A program made the translations under genes and the position numbers. 64,000 nt of DNA, taken from the NCBI RefSeq assembly GCF_900176335.1, contig NZ_FWXW01000001.1, positions 434,001 through 498,000 on the forward strand, given 5' to 3'. This DNA is from Papillibacter cinnamivorans DSM 12816 (GTDB taxonomy: Bacteria > Bacillota > Clostridia > Oscillospirales > Oscillospiraceae). The notes under the pieces are model-generated. The model saw only the letters and a list, made by a program, of their open reading frames with translations, was not told the DNA's origin and ran no database searches. Position 1 is the first letter of the stretch; each line of letters opens with the position of its first letter. Below, piece after piece: positions 40,509 to 49,218 of the stretch.

Positions 40509-40994
40509 TTACCTCCTGTTTTTCATCCTTTTCCTGACGTCTTCAATGATCTCCCGGGGAAGAAACTCCGTGAGATCCACCTCGTATTTCGCCATTTCCT
40601 TGATGGCGCTGGAGCTTAAGTACATATATTTTTCGCTGGCGGTAACGAACATGGTGTCCAGATTGGGGTTGAGCTTCCGGTTGATGAGCGCCATCTGGAA
40701 TTCCTTTTCAAAATCGGATACCGCCCGCAGTCCCTTGACGATGACGCAGGCGCCCTTCCGCTCGGCATATTTCGCCAGAAGCTCCGAGGAATGGTCCACC
40801 TCCACGTTGGGGATGGTTGTAACCACCCTGCGGATGAGTTCCACCCGCTCCTCGGGAGTGAAGATAGGGTTTTTGTCCGAATTTGCCATAACGCAGACGA
40901 TCACGTGGTCGAAGCTGACGGCCGCCCGCTTGATCACGTTCAGATGTCCCAGCGTAACCGGGTCGAAGCTCCCGGGATACACAGCGATTTTCAT
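40509..40994 (-). CDS. coaD: Phosphopantetheine adenylyltransferase
   Basis: 161 residues, the usual size. It transfers AMP to 4'-phosphopantetheine, the penultimate step of CoA synthesis. The nucleotidyltransferase HxGH motif is in YPGSFDPVTLGHLNVIKRA and the ATP-binding serine motif in YMYLSSSAIKEMAKY. Start after GGAGAATAGG. Followed by the coiled-coil gene. Confidence 0.96.
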   Translation of the reverse strand: MKIAVYPGSFDPVTLGHLNVIKRAAVSFDHVIVCVMANSDKNPIFTPEERVELIRRVVTTIPNVEVDHSSELLAKYAERKGACVIVKGLRAVSDFEKEFQMALINRKLNPNLDTMFVTASEKYMYLSSSAIKEMAKYEVDLTEFLPREIIEDVRKRMKNRR

Positions 40995-41151
40995 CCTATT
41001 CTCCGCAAGCCGCCGTGCGGGATGTTTCGGGCGCCCTTCCGGCTTCCCTGTTGCAAAACACCGCGGCTGCCGCTGGTTGGGCGGCGAGCGGCGCGCCGAA
41101 TTCGCCCGGGTTACCGGGTTTTATTGAATGCGGGGACTGCTTCCGGCGCGG

Positions 41152-41694
41152 CTACCCTTTGGTATAAAAACGGATTTTTGTTCTCCCGTACCGATACTCC
41201 CGGTGGAGACGGAGGGGGGAAGGCGCCTCCGGTTCGGGTGATTTTACGTCGCTTTCGCAGATAATTATACCATCCTTTGCTAAAATGTCAAATCCCTCAA
41301 TGAGTTTCAGCGCCTGATTTATGAGTTTTGTGGCATAGGGCGGATCCAGAAAAATGAGGTCGAACTGCTCCTTCGCGGAGGAGAGAAATCCGATGCCGTC
41401 CGCCGTCACCAGGCGGCTGTTCCGGGTGAATCCGGCCGCGGAGAGGTTTTCCCGGATAACGGCCGCGGCCTGGGGGCTCATGTCCACAAATACGGCGGAA
41501 GACGCGCCGCGGCTGAGCGCCTCGATGCCCATCTGTCCGGAGCCTGCGAACAGGTCCAGCACCCTCCTGCCCTCCACGTCGAACTGGATGACGCTGAACA
41601 CCGCCTCCTTCACCCGGTCCGCGGTGGGCCTCGTCTCATTCCCCTGAAGCGCTTTCAGCTTTCGGCCCCTGGCCGTTCCCGTGATAACCCTCAT
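41152..41694 (-). CDS. rsmD: 16S rRNA m2G966 methyltransferase RsmD
   Basis: 180 residues. N-terminal MRVITGTARGRKL, AdoMet loop VLDLFAGSGQMGIEALSRGA and the catalytic motif IFLDPPYATKL. It methylates G966 of 16S rRNA. Its ATG overlaps the uvrC stop by 4 bp, so it is coupled to uvrC. coaD follows after 157 bp. Confidence 0.94.
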   Translation of the reverse strand: MRVITGTARGRKLKALQGNETRPTADRVKEAVFSVIQFDVEGRRVLDLFAGSGQMGIEALSRGASSAVFVDMSPQAAAVIRENLSAAGFTRNSRLVTADGIGFLSSAKEQFDLIFLDPPYATKLINQALKLIEGFDILAKDGIIICESDVKSPEPEAPSPLRLHREYRYGRTKIRFYTKG

Positions 41695-43517
41695 GGCTCT
41701 TTCTTCTCCTCCCCGTGGAAATACTGGTATACGGCCCTGGCCGCATCTTTGGGCACGGCGGCGGAAAGCTCTTCCTCCGTAGCCGCCCGGATCGCCCGGA
41801 GGCTTTTGAATTCCCGCAGAAGGAGCTTTTTGCGCTCGGGTCCGATTCCTGGGATCTTGTCCAGGACGGACCTCCCGCTTCCCCGGGAGCGGAGGTTTCT
41901 GTGGTATTCGATGGCAAACCGGTGGGCCTCCTCCTGGATCCTCCCGATGAGAGAAAACACCCCCGGATTGGCCTGAATCCCGATTTCTTTCCCCTCCGGG
42001 GACACCAGGGCCCGCGTCCTGTGCCGGTCGTCCTTTACCATTCCGAATACCGGAATGGCAAATCCTCCTGCTTCCAGGGCGGAACGGGCGATCCTCGCGT
42101 GCTCCTGCCCGCCGTCCACCAAAATGAGATCCGGCCTCTCTGAAAATTTTTCGTCCTTTTCGGATAATTTATTCAGCCGCCGGGAGAGAACCTCTCCCAT
42201 GGAATAATAGTCGTCCGGCGTCTGGGTCCCTTTGATTTTGAAACGGCGGTAGTCCCGCTTCCGCGGACGGCCGCCCTCGAACACGGCCATGGAGCCCACG
42301 ATGTCGGCTCCTCCCGTGTTGGAAATGTCGAATGCCTCGATGCGCTCCGGCCGCGCTTCCATTCCCAGCATCTTCCGCAGCGCCTCCAGAAGGCCGGAGA
42401 CCTTTTCCTCCCGGGTGGCTGCCCGCTGGGCTTCCTCTTCTGCGTTCCTTGCGGCCATTCCCACAAGCTCCGCCTTTTCTCCCCGCTTGGGAGCCTCCAC
42501 GGATACTTTCCTGCCCGCCCTCTCCCCCAGCGCCCGGGCGAAGGGCTCCATGTCCTCCATGGCGCAGGGCAGCAGGATCTGCCGGGGAAAAACGTCCCGG
42601 GGAAGGTAATACTGCTTGACCACGGCGGCGACAGCCTCCTCCGGCGCTTCGTCCCCCGGCTCGCCGAAGAGCATCACGTCCTTCGATACCAGCTCCCCGC
42701 CGGCAAAATGCAGGATGACGAGGCAGCTTTTCGCCTCTCCTCTGTAATACCCCGCCGCGTCCGTGTCCGGCCGGGAGGAGCGGATCACCTTTTGCTTTTT
42801 TCCCAGAAGCTCGATGGCCTGTATCCGGTCTCGGAGCTCCGCCGCCCGCTCGAACCGCAGCTCCTCCGCCGCGGCCTCCATCTCGGCTTTGATTTCCGAC
42901 GTCACATGCTCGAACTTCCCCTCCAGCAGGAGGATCGCCTGGCCGATCTTGCTCCGGTACTCCTCCCGGCTCATCCCCGGCCGGCAGTATCCGTCGCACC
43001 GCCCCATGTGGAAGTTGAGACAGGGCCGTTCCTTTCCGATGTCCCGGGGAAATTTCCGGCTGCAGGTGGGCAGCTTCAGGGCGTTGCAGACGGCGTGGAT
43101 CGCCGCCTGGGTGTCGTTTCTTCCCCCGTAGGGCCCGAAGTACCGCGCCCCGTCCTCCGCCTGCTTTGCGGCCATGGAAAATCGGGGATATTCCTCCCCC
43201 TCCGTCAGACGGATGAAGGGATACCCTTTGTCGTCCTTGAGAAGAATATTGTATTTGGGCAGATGCCGTTTGATGAGCGAAGCCTCCAGCACCAGCGCCT
43301 CGAACTCGCTGTCGGCCAGGATCACGTCGAAATCCTCCACCTGGCTTACCATGACGGCGGTCTTGGGGGCCTGGGGTCCCTCCTGAAAATACTGGCTGAC
43401 CCGGTTTTTCAGCTGTTTTGCTTTGCCCACGTAGATCACCCCGCCGGCCCGGTCCTTCATGATGTATACTCCGGGCTGCAGGGGCAGCAGGCGCGCCTTT
43501 TCCTTGAGATCTGTCAT
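41691..43517 (-). CDS. uvrC: Excinuclease UvrC
   Basis: 608 residues. It makes both incisions in nucleotide excision repair with UvrAB. In order: GIY-YIG endonuclease (PGVYIMKDRAGGVIYVGKAK), Cys region (FHMGRCDGYC), UVR domain (about 200-235), RNase H-like endonuclease (EAFDISNTGG; ILVDGGQEH) and a C-terminal helix-hairpin-helix (VLDKIPGIGPERKKLLLREF). Full length. Upstream of rsmD with ATGA overlap. Confidence 0.97.
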   Translation of the reverse strand: MTDLKEKARLLPLQPGVYIMKDRAGGVIYVGKAKQLKNRVSQYFQEGPQAPKTAVMVSQVEDFDVILADSEFEALVLEASLIKRHLPKYNILLKDDKGYPFIRLTEGEEYPRFSMAAKQAEDGARYFGPYGGRNDTQAAIHAVCNALKLPTCSRKFPRDIGKERPCLNFHMGRCDGYCRPGMSREEYRSKIGQAILLLEGKFEHVTSEIKAEMEAAAEELRFERAAELRDRIQAIELLGKKQKVIRSSRPDTDAAGYYRGEAKSCLVILHFAGGELVSKDVMLFGEPGDEAPEEAVAAVVKQYYLPRDVFPRQILLPCAMEDMEPFARALGERAGRKVSVEAPKRGEKAELVGMAARNAEEEAQRAATREEKVSGLLEALRKMLGMEARPERIEAFDISNTGGADIVGSMAVFEGGRPRKRDYRRFKIKGTQTPDDYYSMGEVLSRRLNKLSEKDEKFSERPDLILVDGGQEHARIARSALEAGGFAIPVFGMVKDDRHRTRALVSPEGKEIGIQANPGVFSLIGRIQEEAHRFAIEYHRNLRSRGSGRSVLDKIPGIGPERKKLLLREFKSLRAIRAATEEELSAAVPKDAARAVYQYFHGEEKKEP

Positions 43518-43537
43518 AGCTCTTACCCCGAGGTTGC

Positions 43538-43564
43538 AAAAAGCGCCGCTCCGCGGCGCTTTTT
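43538..43564. terminator. Bidirectional terminator behind the HPr gene
   Basis: AAAAAGCGCCGC (43538-43549), TCC, GCGGCGCTTTTT (43553-43564), a 12-bp stem. On the minus strand it ends the HPr transcript 12 bp after its stop and separates it from uvrC. Confidence 0.88.
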
Positions 43565-43575
43565 TGTTCTTTTTG

Positions 43576-43839
43576 TTATTCCGAGAAATCCGAGGAGATC
43601 AGTTCCGCCAGGGCTCCCACGGCGCCCACCTCGTCGGGTCCGTCTGCGATGATGTGGATTGCGGTTCCCTTTACGATTCCTAAAGACAAAACGCCCAGCA
43701 GACTCTTGGCGTTGACTCTTCTTTCATCCTTTTCCACCCAGATACTGCTCTTGAATTCGTTGGCCTTTTGTATAAAAAAAGTTGCTGGTCTTGCGTGCAA
43801 GCCCACCTGATTCTTGACAACCGCTTCCTGAATGTACAT
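43576..43839 (-). CDS. ptsH: HPr, PTS phosphocarrier protein
   Basis: 87 residues, start after AAGGGGTGCTACG. The active-site His is in QVGLHARPATFF and the regulatory Ser46 region in NAKSLLGVLSLGI, so both PTS transfer and HPr-kinase control of carbon catabolite repression are possible. Enzyme I (ptsI) is not adjacent. The gene stands alone between mutS2 and uvrC with its own terminator. Confidence 0.93.
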   Translation of the reverse strand: MYIQEAVVKNQVGLHARPATFFIQKANEFKSSIWVEKDERRVNAKSLLGVLSLGIVKGTAIHIIADGPDEVGAVGALAELISSDFSE

Positions 43840-44015
43840 CGTAGCACCCCTTATACATCGTTTCGTATTGTGTATCGGCAGAGGATCCTGCAGAATTAAT
43901 TCCCCATTGCACCAGTATTACAATAGCAAATTTGCCCATCATCGTCAATGATTATTTCTTTCCTGGGGATGGGGTAAATCTCATCTTTTTCTAGGGCCGC
44001 AGCGGTTTTGCCTGT

Positions 44016-46391
44016 CTATTTTAATTCTGCGATGGTGACGCCGTTCTCCCCCTCGCCGTACCGGCCCAGCCGGAAGTCCTTAACCGCGGGATTGCTCCTG
44101 AGCCGCGCGTGCACCGCCGCGCGAAGAGCTCCCGTCCCCTTCCCGTGAATGATGGTGACGGTGGTGAGCCGTCCCATGGCCGCGTCGTCCAGAAACCGGT
44201 CGGTGGCGTCCGCCGCCTCCTCCGTTGTCATTCCCCGCAGGTCGATCTCCGGGGAAGCCCCCATGGTCCGGAGCTTCTGCTCCGCCCGCTGCTGATACTT
44301 TTTGACCTCAGCCTGCTCCGGAGGATTGTCTATCAGGCGCACCTCGTCCTCCCTGGCGCTGATCTTTAATATTCCCGCCTGCAGCTGCAGTATTCCGTCC
44401 CGGCCTATGGACAAAACCGTGGCCCGGCTTTTCATGGCCGGAAGCTCCACCGTGTCCCCCGGGCGGAGGGGCCTCGACGAAGGCGGCGGCGCGGGTTCTT
44501 CAGGGCTCTGGCTCAGGGCCCGGTCGCTCTCGTTGAGTCTCCGCCGGATCTCCGTTCTGGCGTCGTTTTCCGCCTGCCAGTCCGCGCTCTTCTGCTTCTT
44601 CATTTCGTCCAGATCCCGGAAGATTTCGTCGGCAGTCCGCCGGGTCTCCTCCACGATCCGCCTGGCGTCGGCCCTGGCCTTCTCCGCCGCCCGGTCCCGT
44701 TCGCGCTCCAGCCGCTCTCGGTATTCCCCGGCCCGCGCCGCGTCTTCCTGCGCCTTGCGTAAGAGCCTTGCGGTCTCCCCCCGCTCCTTTTCCATCTCCT
44801 GGCGCTGCTGCTCCAGGCGGGACAATACGTCCTCGAACCGCGCCGTTTCTCCGTTTAAAAGCTTGGAAGCGTTTTCAATGATTCTCTCCGGCAGGCCCAG
44901 CCGCCGGGAAATTGCAAAGGCGTTGGATTTTCCGGGCAGTCCGATGATCAGCCGGTAGGTGGGCCGCAGGGTTTCCACGTCGAATTCGCAGGAGGCGTTC
45001 TGCACCCCCGCGTTGGTCATGGCGAACACCTTCAGCTCCGCATAGTGCGTGGTGGCGGCCAGCACAGCCCCCTTCTCCCGGGCGTGCTGCAGGATCGCCA
45101 CGGCCAGGGCCGCTCCCTCCACCGGGTCGGTCCCCGCCCCCAGCTCGTCCAGCAAAATAAGAACCCCGGGCCCCGCCTCTTCCAGAATGGAGACGATGTT
45201 GGTCATGTGGGAGGAAAAGGTGGACAGGGACTGTTCGATGCTCTGCTCGTCCCCGATGTCCGCCAGGATGTTCCGGTATACGGGCACCCGGCTTCCGTCT
45301 CCCGCCGGTATGTGCAGGCCGCACTGGGCCATGAGGGATAAAAGCCCTATGGTTTTCAGCGCCACGGTCTTGCCTCCGGTGTTGGGCCCTGTGATGATCA
45401 GCGTATCAAAATCGCTTCCCAGGCGCAGATCGATGGGCACCACCGTTTTGGGATCCAGCAGCGGATGCCGGGCGCGGCGCAGCGCCAGGCCTCCGGACTC
45501 CCCTATCGCCGGCTCGCTTCCGTTCATCCGGTAGGACAGCTGCCCCCGGGCAAAAATCAGATCCAGGGCCGAAAGAAGCTCGTAATCGGTCAGAATCTCC
45601 TCGGCAAAGCCCGCCGCGTCCGCCGACAGCTCCATAAGGATCCTCTCGATCTCCTTCTTCTCCCTGGCGGATAAATCCCGCAGCTCGTTGTTCGCCTGCA
45701 CCACGCTCATGGGCTCGATGAAATAGGTGGCGCCGCTGGCGGACACGTCGTGCACCAGCCCCGGCACCTCTCCCCTGTATTCCGCCTTCACCGGCACTAC
45801 GTACCGGTCCGAGCGCATGGTGATGATGTTGTCCTGCAAAAATTTAGCGTAATGCGCCGATGTCACCATCTTCTGCAGAACTTCCCGCACCCTTGCGTTG
45901 GCTGAGCGCATCTGCCGCCGCAGGGAGGAAAGCTCGCCGCTTGCCCCGTCCGAAATTTCGTCTTCGCTTACGATGGCTCCTGTGATCTTATCTTCCAGAA
46001 AGCGGTTGGGCCGTAGAGACATAAAAAGGTGCCGGATGCTCTCCCCGGCTTCCTCCCCGTCTCCCGCGTAATCCCGCACGCTCCGGGCCGCGTGGAGCAG
46101 TCCCGCAATGTCCAGAAGCTCCCGGGTGTTCAGCATGCCCCCCATGTCGGCTCTCTGCAGAGACGCTCCCACGTCCCGGACGCCTTGAAAGGAGGGCGCG
46201 CCCCGAAGCCCGATCAGGTGCTTGGCCGCCCCGGTTTCCGCCTGGCGCCGCCGGATATCGCCCGCCTCGTCGGAGGGCCGGAGGTTCCTGGCCCGCGCCT
46301 TGGCGGCCTCGCTCACCGCCTGCTCCGCCAGCAGCTCCAGCACCCGGGGAAGCTCCAGGGTCTGAATGGATTTTTCATACAGCTCGCTCAT
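44016..46391 (-). CDS. mutS2: MutS2 (Smr-domain MutS homologue)
   Basis: 791 residues. MutS core and lever domains, ABC ATPase with Walker A GPNTGGKTVALKT (about 332) and LLDELGAGTDPVEGAALA, then a long coiled coil (about 515-625) and the C-terminal Smr nuclease domain (EIDLRGMTTEEAADATDRFL, IIHGKGTGALRAAVHARLRS). It acts on recombination intermediates and on collided ribosomes in Firmicutes, not on mismatch repair. Its ATG overlaps the recO stop by 4 bp. Confidence 0.96.
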   Translation of the reverse strand: MSELYEKSIQTLELPRVLELLAEQAVSEAAKARARNLRPSDEAGDIRRRQAETGAAKHLIGLRGAPSFQGVRDVGASLQRADMGGMLNTRELLDIAGLLHAARSVRDYAGDGEEAGESIRHLFMSLRPNRFLEDKITGAIVSEDEISDGASGELSSLRRQMRSANARVREVLQKMVTSAHYAKFLQDNIITMRSDRYVVPVKAEYRGEVPGLVHDVSASGATYFIEPMSVVQANNELRDLSAREKKEIERILMELSADAAGFAEEILTDYELLSALDLIFARGQLSYRMNGSEPAIGESGGLALRRARHPLLDPKTVVPIDLRLGSDFDTLIITGPNTGGKTVALKTIGLLSLMAQCGLHIPAGDGSRVPVYRNILADIGDEQSIEQSLSTFSSHMTNIVSILEEAGPGVLILLDELGAGTDPVEGAALAVAILQHAREKGAVLAATTHYAELKVFAMTNAGVQNASCEFDVETLRPTYRLIIGLPGKSNAFAISRRLGLPERIIENASKLLNGETARFEDVLSRLEQQRQEMEKERGETARLLRKAQEDAARAGEYRERLERERDRAAEKARADARRIVEETRRTADEIFRDLDEMKKQKSADWQAENDARTEIRRRLNESDRALSQSPEEPAPPPSSRPLRPGDTVELPAMKSRATVLSIGRDGILQLQAGILKISAREDEVRLIDNPPEQAEVKKYQQRAEQKLRTMGASPEIDLRGMTTEEAADATDRFLDDAAMGRLTTVTIIHGKGTGALRAAVHARLRSNPAVKDFRLGRYGEGENGVTIAELK

Positions 46392-47149
46392 GGCATCTCC
46401 TTGGTCGAAATGAGTTTTTTATAAAAGTCCAGAGTGGAAAAGCCCCGTTCCAGCTGGGTCAGCAGAAAGACCTCACTGGCGTCCGCAAACCGTTTCATGG
46501 CCTCGCCCTTGAGGAAAAAGGAAAAAAGCCGCCTCGGGTCCCCGTAAGCGACGCGGCGCATGGCGGCGAGAGACCCCTCGTCCAGGGGCATGGAGATCCC
46601 CTCTCCCGCCTCCTCGGCGCATTCGCCGCAGTGGAGCACCCCCTGCTTCACGTTGAGAAAGGGCGTCTCCGGTTCTCTTCCGCACACGGCGCAGCCGTCC
46701 AGCAGCGGCTCGAAGCCGGAGAGGGCCATGAGCCGCAGCTCGAAAACCGCCTTTACCAGCTCCTGCGGCTTTCGGAGTTTTCCCAGGGCGTGCATGGAAT
46801 TGAGAACCAGAGACAAAATCTCCGGCGTCGCGCAGTCCTCGTCGGATAAAAGCTCGGCCAGCTCAGCAAAATAAGAGGCAAGGGAGAGCATTTCCACGTC
46901 CGAGCGGACCTCGCCGAACACCTCGATGGTTTCCGCCTGATCCAGGCTGTGCCGGTTTTTGTATTCGAAGAGGGTCATCTCGGAATAGACCAGCAGCTGG
47001 GACGCGCTCACCAGCCTGCTGCCCTTGCGCTTCGCGCCCCTGGCCAGCACCGTGAGCTTTCCCTCGTCCCGGGTCAGCACCGTCAGCAGCTTGTCGGTTT
47101 CCCGGATGCTGGTTTCCCGCAGGACCAGCCCCTGCGTCTTCTTGTGCAT
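46388..47149 (-). CDS. recO: DNA repair protein RecO
   Basis: 253 residues. N-terminal OB fold (GLVLRETSIRETDKLLTVLT, LARGAKRKGSR) and a helical domain with a four-Cys zinc site (CAVCGREPETPF with LHCGEC, about 150-175). It loads RecA with RecR onto SSB-coated DNA. Overlaps mutS2 by 4 bp and follows yqzL. Confidence 0.94.
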   Translation of the reverse strand: MHKKTQGLVLRETSIRETDKLLTVLTRDEGKLTVLARGAKRKGSRLVSASQLLVYSEMTLFEYKNRHSLDQAETIEVFGEVRSDVEMLSLASYFAELAELLSDEDCATPEILSLVLNSMHALGKLRKPQELVKAVFELRLMALSGFEPLLDGCAVCGREPETPFLNVKQGVLHCGECAEEAGEGISMPLDEGSLAAMRRVAYGDPRRLFSFFLKGEAMKRFADASEVFLLTQLERGFSTLDFYKKLISTKEMP

Positions 47150-47176
47150 ACAGTCCCCCGCTATGTAGGGCGGCCG

Positions 47177-47287
47177 CTACGCGGTTTTGCGCCCCCGGGC
47201 CTCCGCCCGTTCCTGTAATTTATAAATAAGGTAAAATACCGGTGATCCGGTCTCCAGAAACAGTTTCCAGGAAAATTCGGCGTTCAT
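47177..47287 (-). CDS. yqzL: YqzL-like small protein (36 aa)
   Basis: ATG at 47285-47287 after AAAGGAGGCCTGATTTC. The peptide NAEFSWKLFLETGSPVFYLI, then YKLQERAEARG, matches the YqzL plan (xFSWKxFxxTGxxxxYLxxK), a tiny protein encoded between era and recO in Bacillus and Clostridia. Function unknown. It is easily missed by length. Confidence 0.8.
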   Translation of the reverse strand: MNAEFSWKLFLETGSPVFYLIYKLQERAEARGRKTA

Positions 47288-47349
47288 GAAATCAGGCCTC
47301 CTTTGTAAAAATAGGATTCCTGACCGCCGATTGGACTATGCGAGGGAAT

Positions 47350-48240
47350 TTATGCTTCGTAGCCGAAATTGCGGATCTGTGCCTGGCTGTCCCGCCAGTT
47401 TTCCTTCACCTTGACCCAGGTTTCCAGGAAAACCTTGGTGCCCATGAACTTCTCGATTTCTTCCCGGGCCATGGTGCCGACGGTTCGGAGCATTGCGCCG
47501 TTTTTCCCGATGATGATTCCCTTGTGGCTTGCTTTTTCGCAATAAATTGTGACTTCCAGATCGATGATCCCCGTCTCCCGCTCGGAAAACCGGGTCACCT
47601 CCACCGCTGTGCCGTGAGGCACTTCCCTGTCCAGGCAGAGCAGCAACTTTTCCCTAACGATTTCGGCCACGATCTGCTTTTCCGGCTGATCGCTGGTCAT
47701 CCCGTCGGGAAAGAGCTGCGGGCCATCGGCGGTAAAGCTTCGCAGCTCCTCCAGAAGCTCCTCCAGCCCGTCCCCCGTCCTTGCGGATATGGGCACCACC
47801 GCGGCAAATGAGTAAGCCTTCCGGTACGCTTCGATAACCTTTAAAAGATCCGTCTTTTTGACGGTGTCGATCTTGTTGATGGCCAGGACGGCCGGCAGGC
47901 CGCTCTCCCGGATGCGCTCCAGCAGGAGCTCTTCGGGTGTTCCCACCCGGTCCGTGGGCTCCACCGCGAGGATCACGGCGTCCACGTCGGCGACGCTCTC
48001 CCGGACCACCTTCATCATGTAGTCTCCCAGCCGGGACCTGGGCTTGTGAAAGCCCGGCGTGTCCGCGAATACAAACTGCGTGTCCCCCCGGTTCACCACT
48101 CCCAGGATCCTGGTCCGGGTGGTCTGGGGCTTGTCCGACACGATGGCGATCTTCTCCCCCACCAGGGCGTTGATCAGTGTGGATTTTCCCACGTTGGGAC
48201 GTCCTGCAATAGTGAACATGCCTGTTTTTATTATTTCCAT
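47350..48240 (-). CDS. era: GTPase Era
   Basis: 296 residues from ATG 48238-48240 (AGAGGAAGAGGGAC before). G domain with P loop AGRPNVGKSTLINAL (about 11), DTPGFHKP (G3) and NKID (G4), then the C-terminal KH domain (KGIIIGKNGAMLRTVGTMAR). It binds the 3' end of 16S rRNA in 30S assembly. Starts inside the dgkA gene (10-bp overlap). Confidence 0.97.
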   Translation of the reverse strand: MEIIKTGMFTIAGRPNVGKSTLINALVGEKIAIVSDKPQTTRTRILGVVNRGDTQFVFADTPGFHKPRSRLGDYMMKVVRESVADVDAVILAVEPTDRVGTPEELLLERIRESGLPAVLAINKIDTVKKTDLLKVIEAYRKAYSFAAVVPISARTGDGLEELLEELRSFTADGPQLFPDGMTSDQPEKQIVAEIVREKLLLCLDREVPHGTAVEVTRFSERETGIIDLEVTIYCEKASHKGIIIGKNGAMLRTVGTMAREEIEKFMGTKVFLETWVKVKENWRDSQAQIRNFGYEA

Positions 48241-48698
48241 GTCCCTCTTCCTCTGATAAATAAAATCGCCGCCGGAACGGTCGCAATTGCGATAACGGAT
48301 AAAGGGGTGCTGCTCCCGAGGCTCCTCAGCACCGTTTTCCACGCGCCGGTGCACCCGAAAATGCCCGCAGCCGCGCCCACGGAGCCAACGGCGCATACCA
48401 GCACCGCCCCGGCCGCCACGTCCTTGGCCTTCCCCACCGTTTCGTTTTTTTCCCGGGTCACGGCGTTGCCCAGAGTTTCGATGGCCGTGTTGAAAAGCTC
48501 CGCGCCGATCACCATGGCAAAGCAGATCCATAAAAGGGCCCATTCCGCTCCGCCCAGTCTTCCCAGTATCCCCGCCCACGATACGTAAAATACCGCCGTC
48601 AGATGAATGCGCAGGTTCCGCTCCCGCCGCAGTACGTGGGCGAATCCCCGCCCGGCGTACCGAAAGCTGCGGCCCAGCTTATATAGCCACATATCCAT
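48231..48698 (-). CDS. dgkA: Diacylglycerol/undecaprenol kinase
   Basis: 155 residues, three TM helices. The family core is clear: RRERNLRIHLTAVFYV, then AMVIGAELFNTAIETLGNAV with the catalytic Glu, then KAKDVAAGAVLVCAVGSVGA. In Gram-positives it mainly phosphorylates undecaprenol for wall synthesis. Between ybeY and era, the conserved order. Confidence 0.94.
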   Translation of the reverse strand: MDMWLYKLGRSFRYAGRGFAHVLRRERNLRIHLTAVFYVSWAGILGRLGGAEWALLWICFAMVIGAELFNTAIETLGNAVTREKNETVGKAKDVAAGAVLVCAVGSVGAAAGIFGCTGAWKTVLRSLGSSTPLSVIAIATVPAAILFIRGRGTWK

Positions 48699-48720
48699 CC
48701 GCTCCGTATCCGAAATCTCT

Positions 48721-49218
48721 TTATGCGTCCCGGGTAAGCTTCAGTTCCTCCAGGATCGCCCGCTCCCGCTCCCGCATGCATGCGCGCTCCGCGCCCTCGT
48801 CCGTGTGGTCGTATCCCAGAAGGTGCAGAACCGAGTGGACGGTAAGAAATCCCGCCTCCCGGGCCTCCGAATGTCCGTATTCCGCCGCCTGCTCCCGCGC
48901 CCGGGGGACGGAAATGGCGATATCCCCCAGGGGGATGAGCCCGGTTTCCGGGTCGGCGTCCTCTTCCCGCAGGGGCTCTCCCGGGGTGAGGTCGAACATG
49001 GGGAAGGAGAGTACGTCCGTGGGCTTGTCCGTGTCGCGGTACTCCCGGTTGAGGGTCCGGATTCCCTCCTCGTCGGTGAGCAGGACGTTGATCTCGCAGG
49101 GGAGCTCCGCTCCCTCGCTCTTCAGCGCTCCCCGGACGCACCGCCGGATGAGACCGTTAAGCTCCCGGGTTCCCAGAGCGCGTTTTTCCGCCGTGATGTT
49201 GACTTTATGCGTCTTCAC
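48721..49218 (-). CDS. ybeY: YbeY rRNA maturation RNase
   Basis: 165 residues, slightly long. The zinc motif HSVLHLLGYDH (HxxxHxxxxxH) and LNREYRDTDKPTDVLSFPM are diagnostic. It processes 16S rRNA 3' ends and takes part in ribosome quality control. Its ATG overlaps the phoH stop by 4 bp. Confidence 0.95.
   Translation of the reverse strand: MKTHKVNITAEKRALGTRELNGLIRRCVRGALKSEGAELPCEINVLLTDEEGIRTLNREYRDTDKPTDVLSFPMFDLTPGEPLREEDADPETGLIPLGDIAISVPRAREQAAEYGHSEAREAGFLTVHSVLHLLGYDHTDEGAERACMRERERAILEELKLTRDA

Noticed and set aside
42169..43539. 456-codon minus-strand frame in uvrC
   Set aside because: Same strand but shifted frame of uvrC, Gly/Arg-rich composition; uvrC itself is complete.
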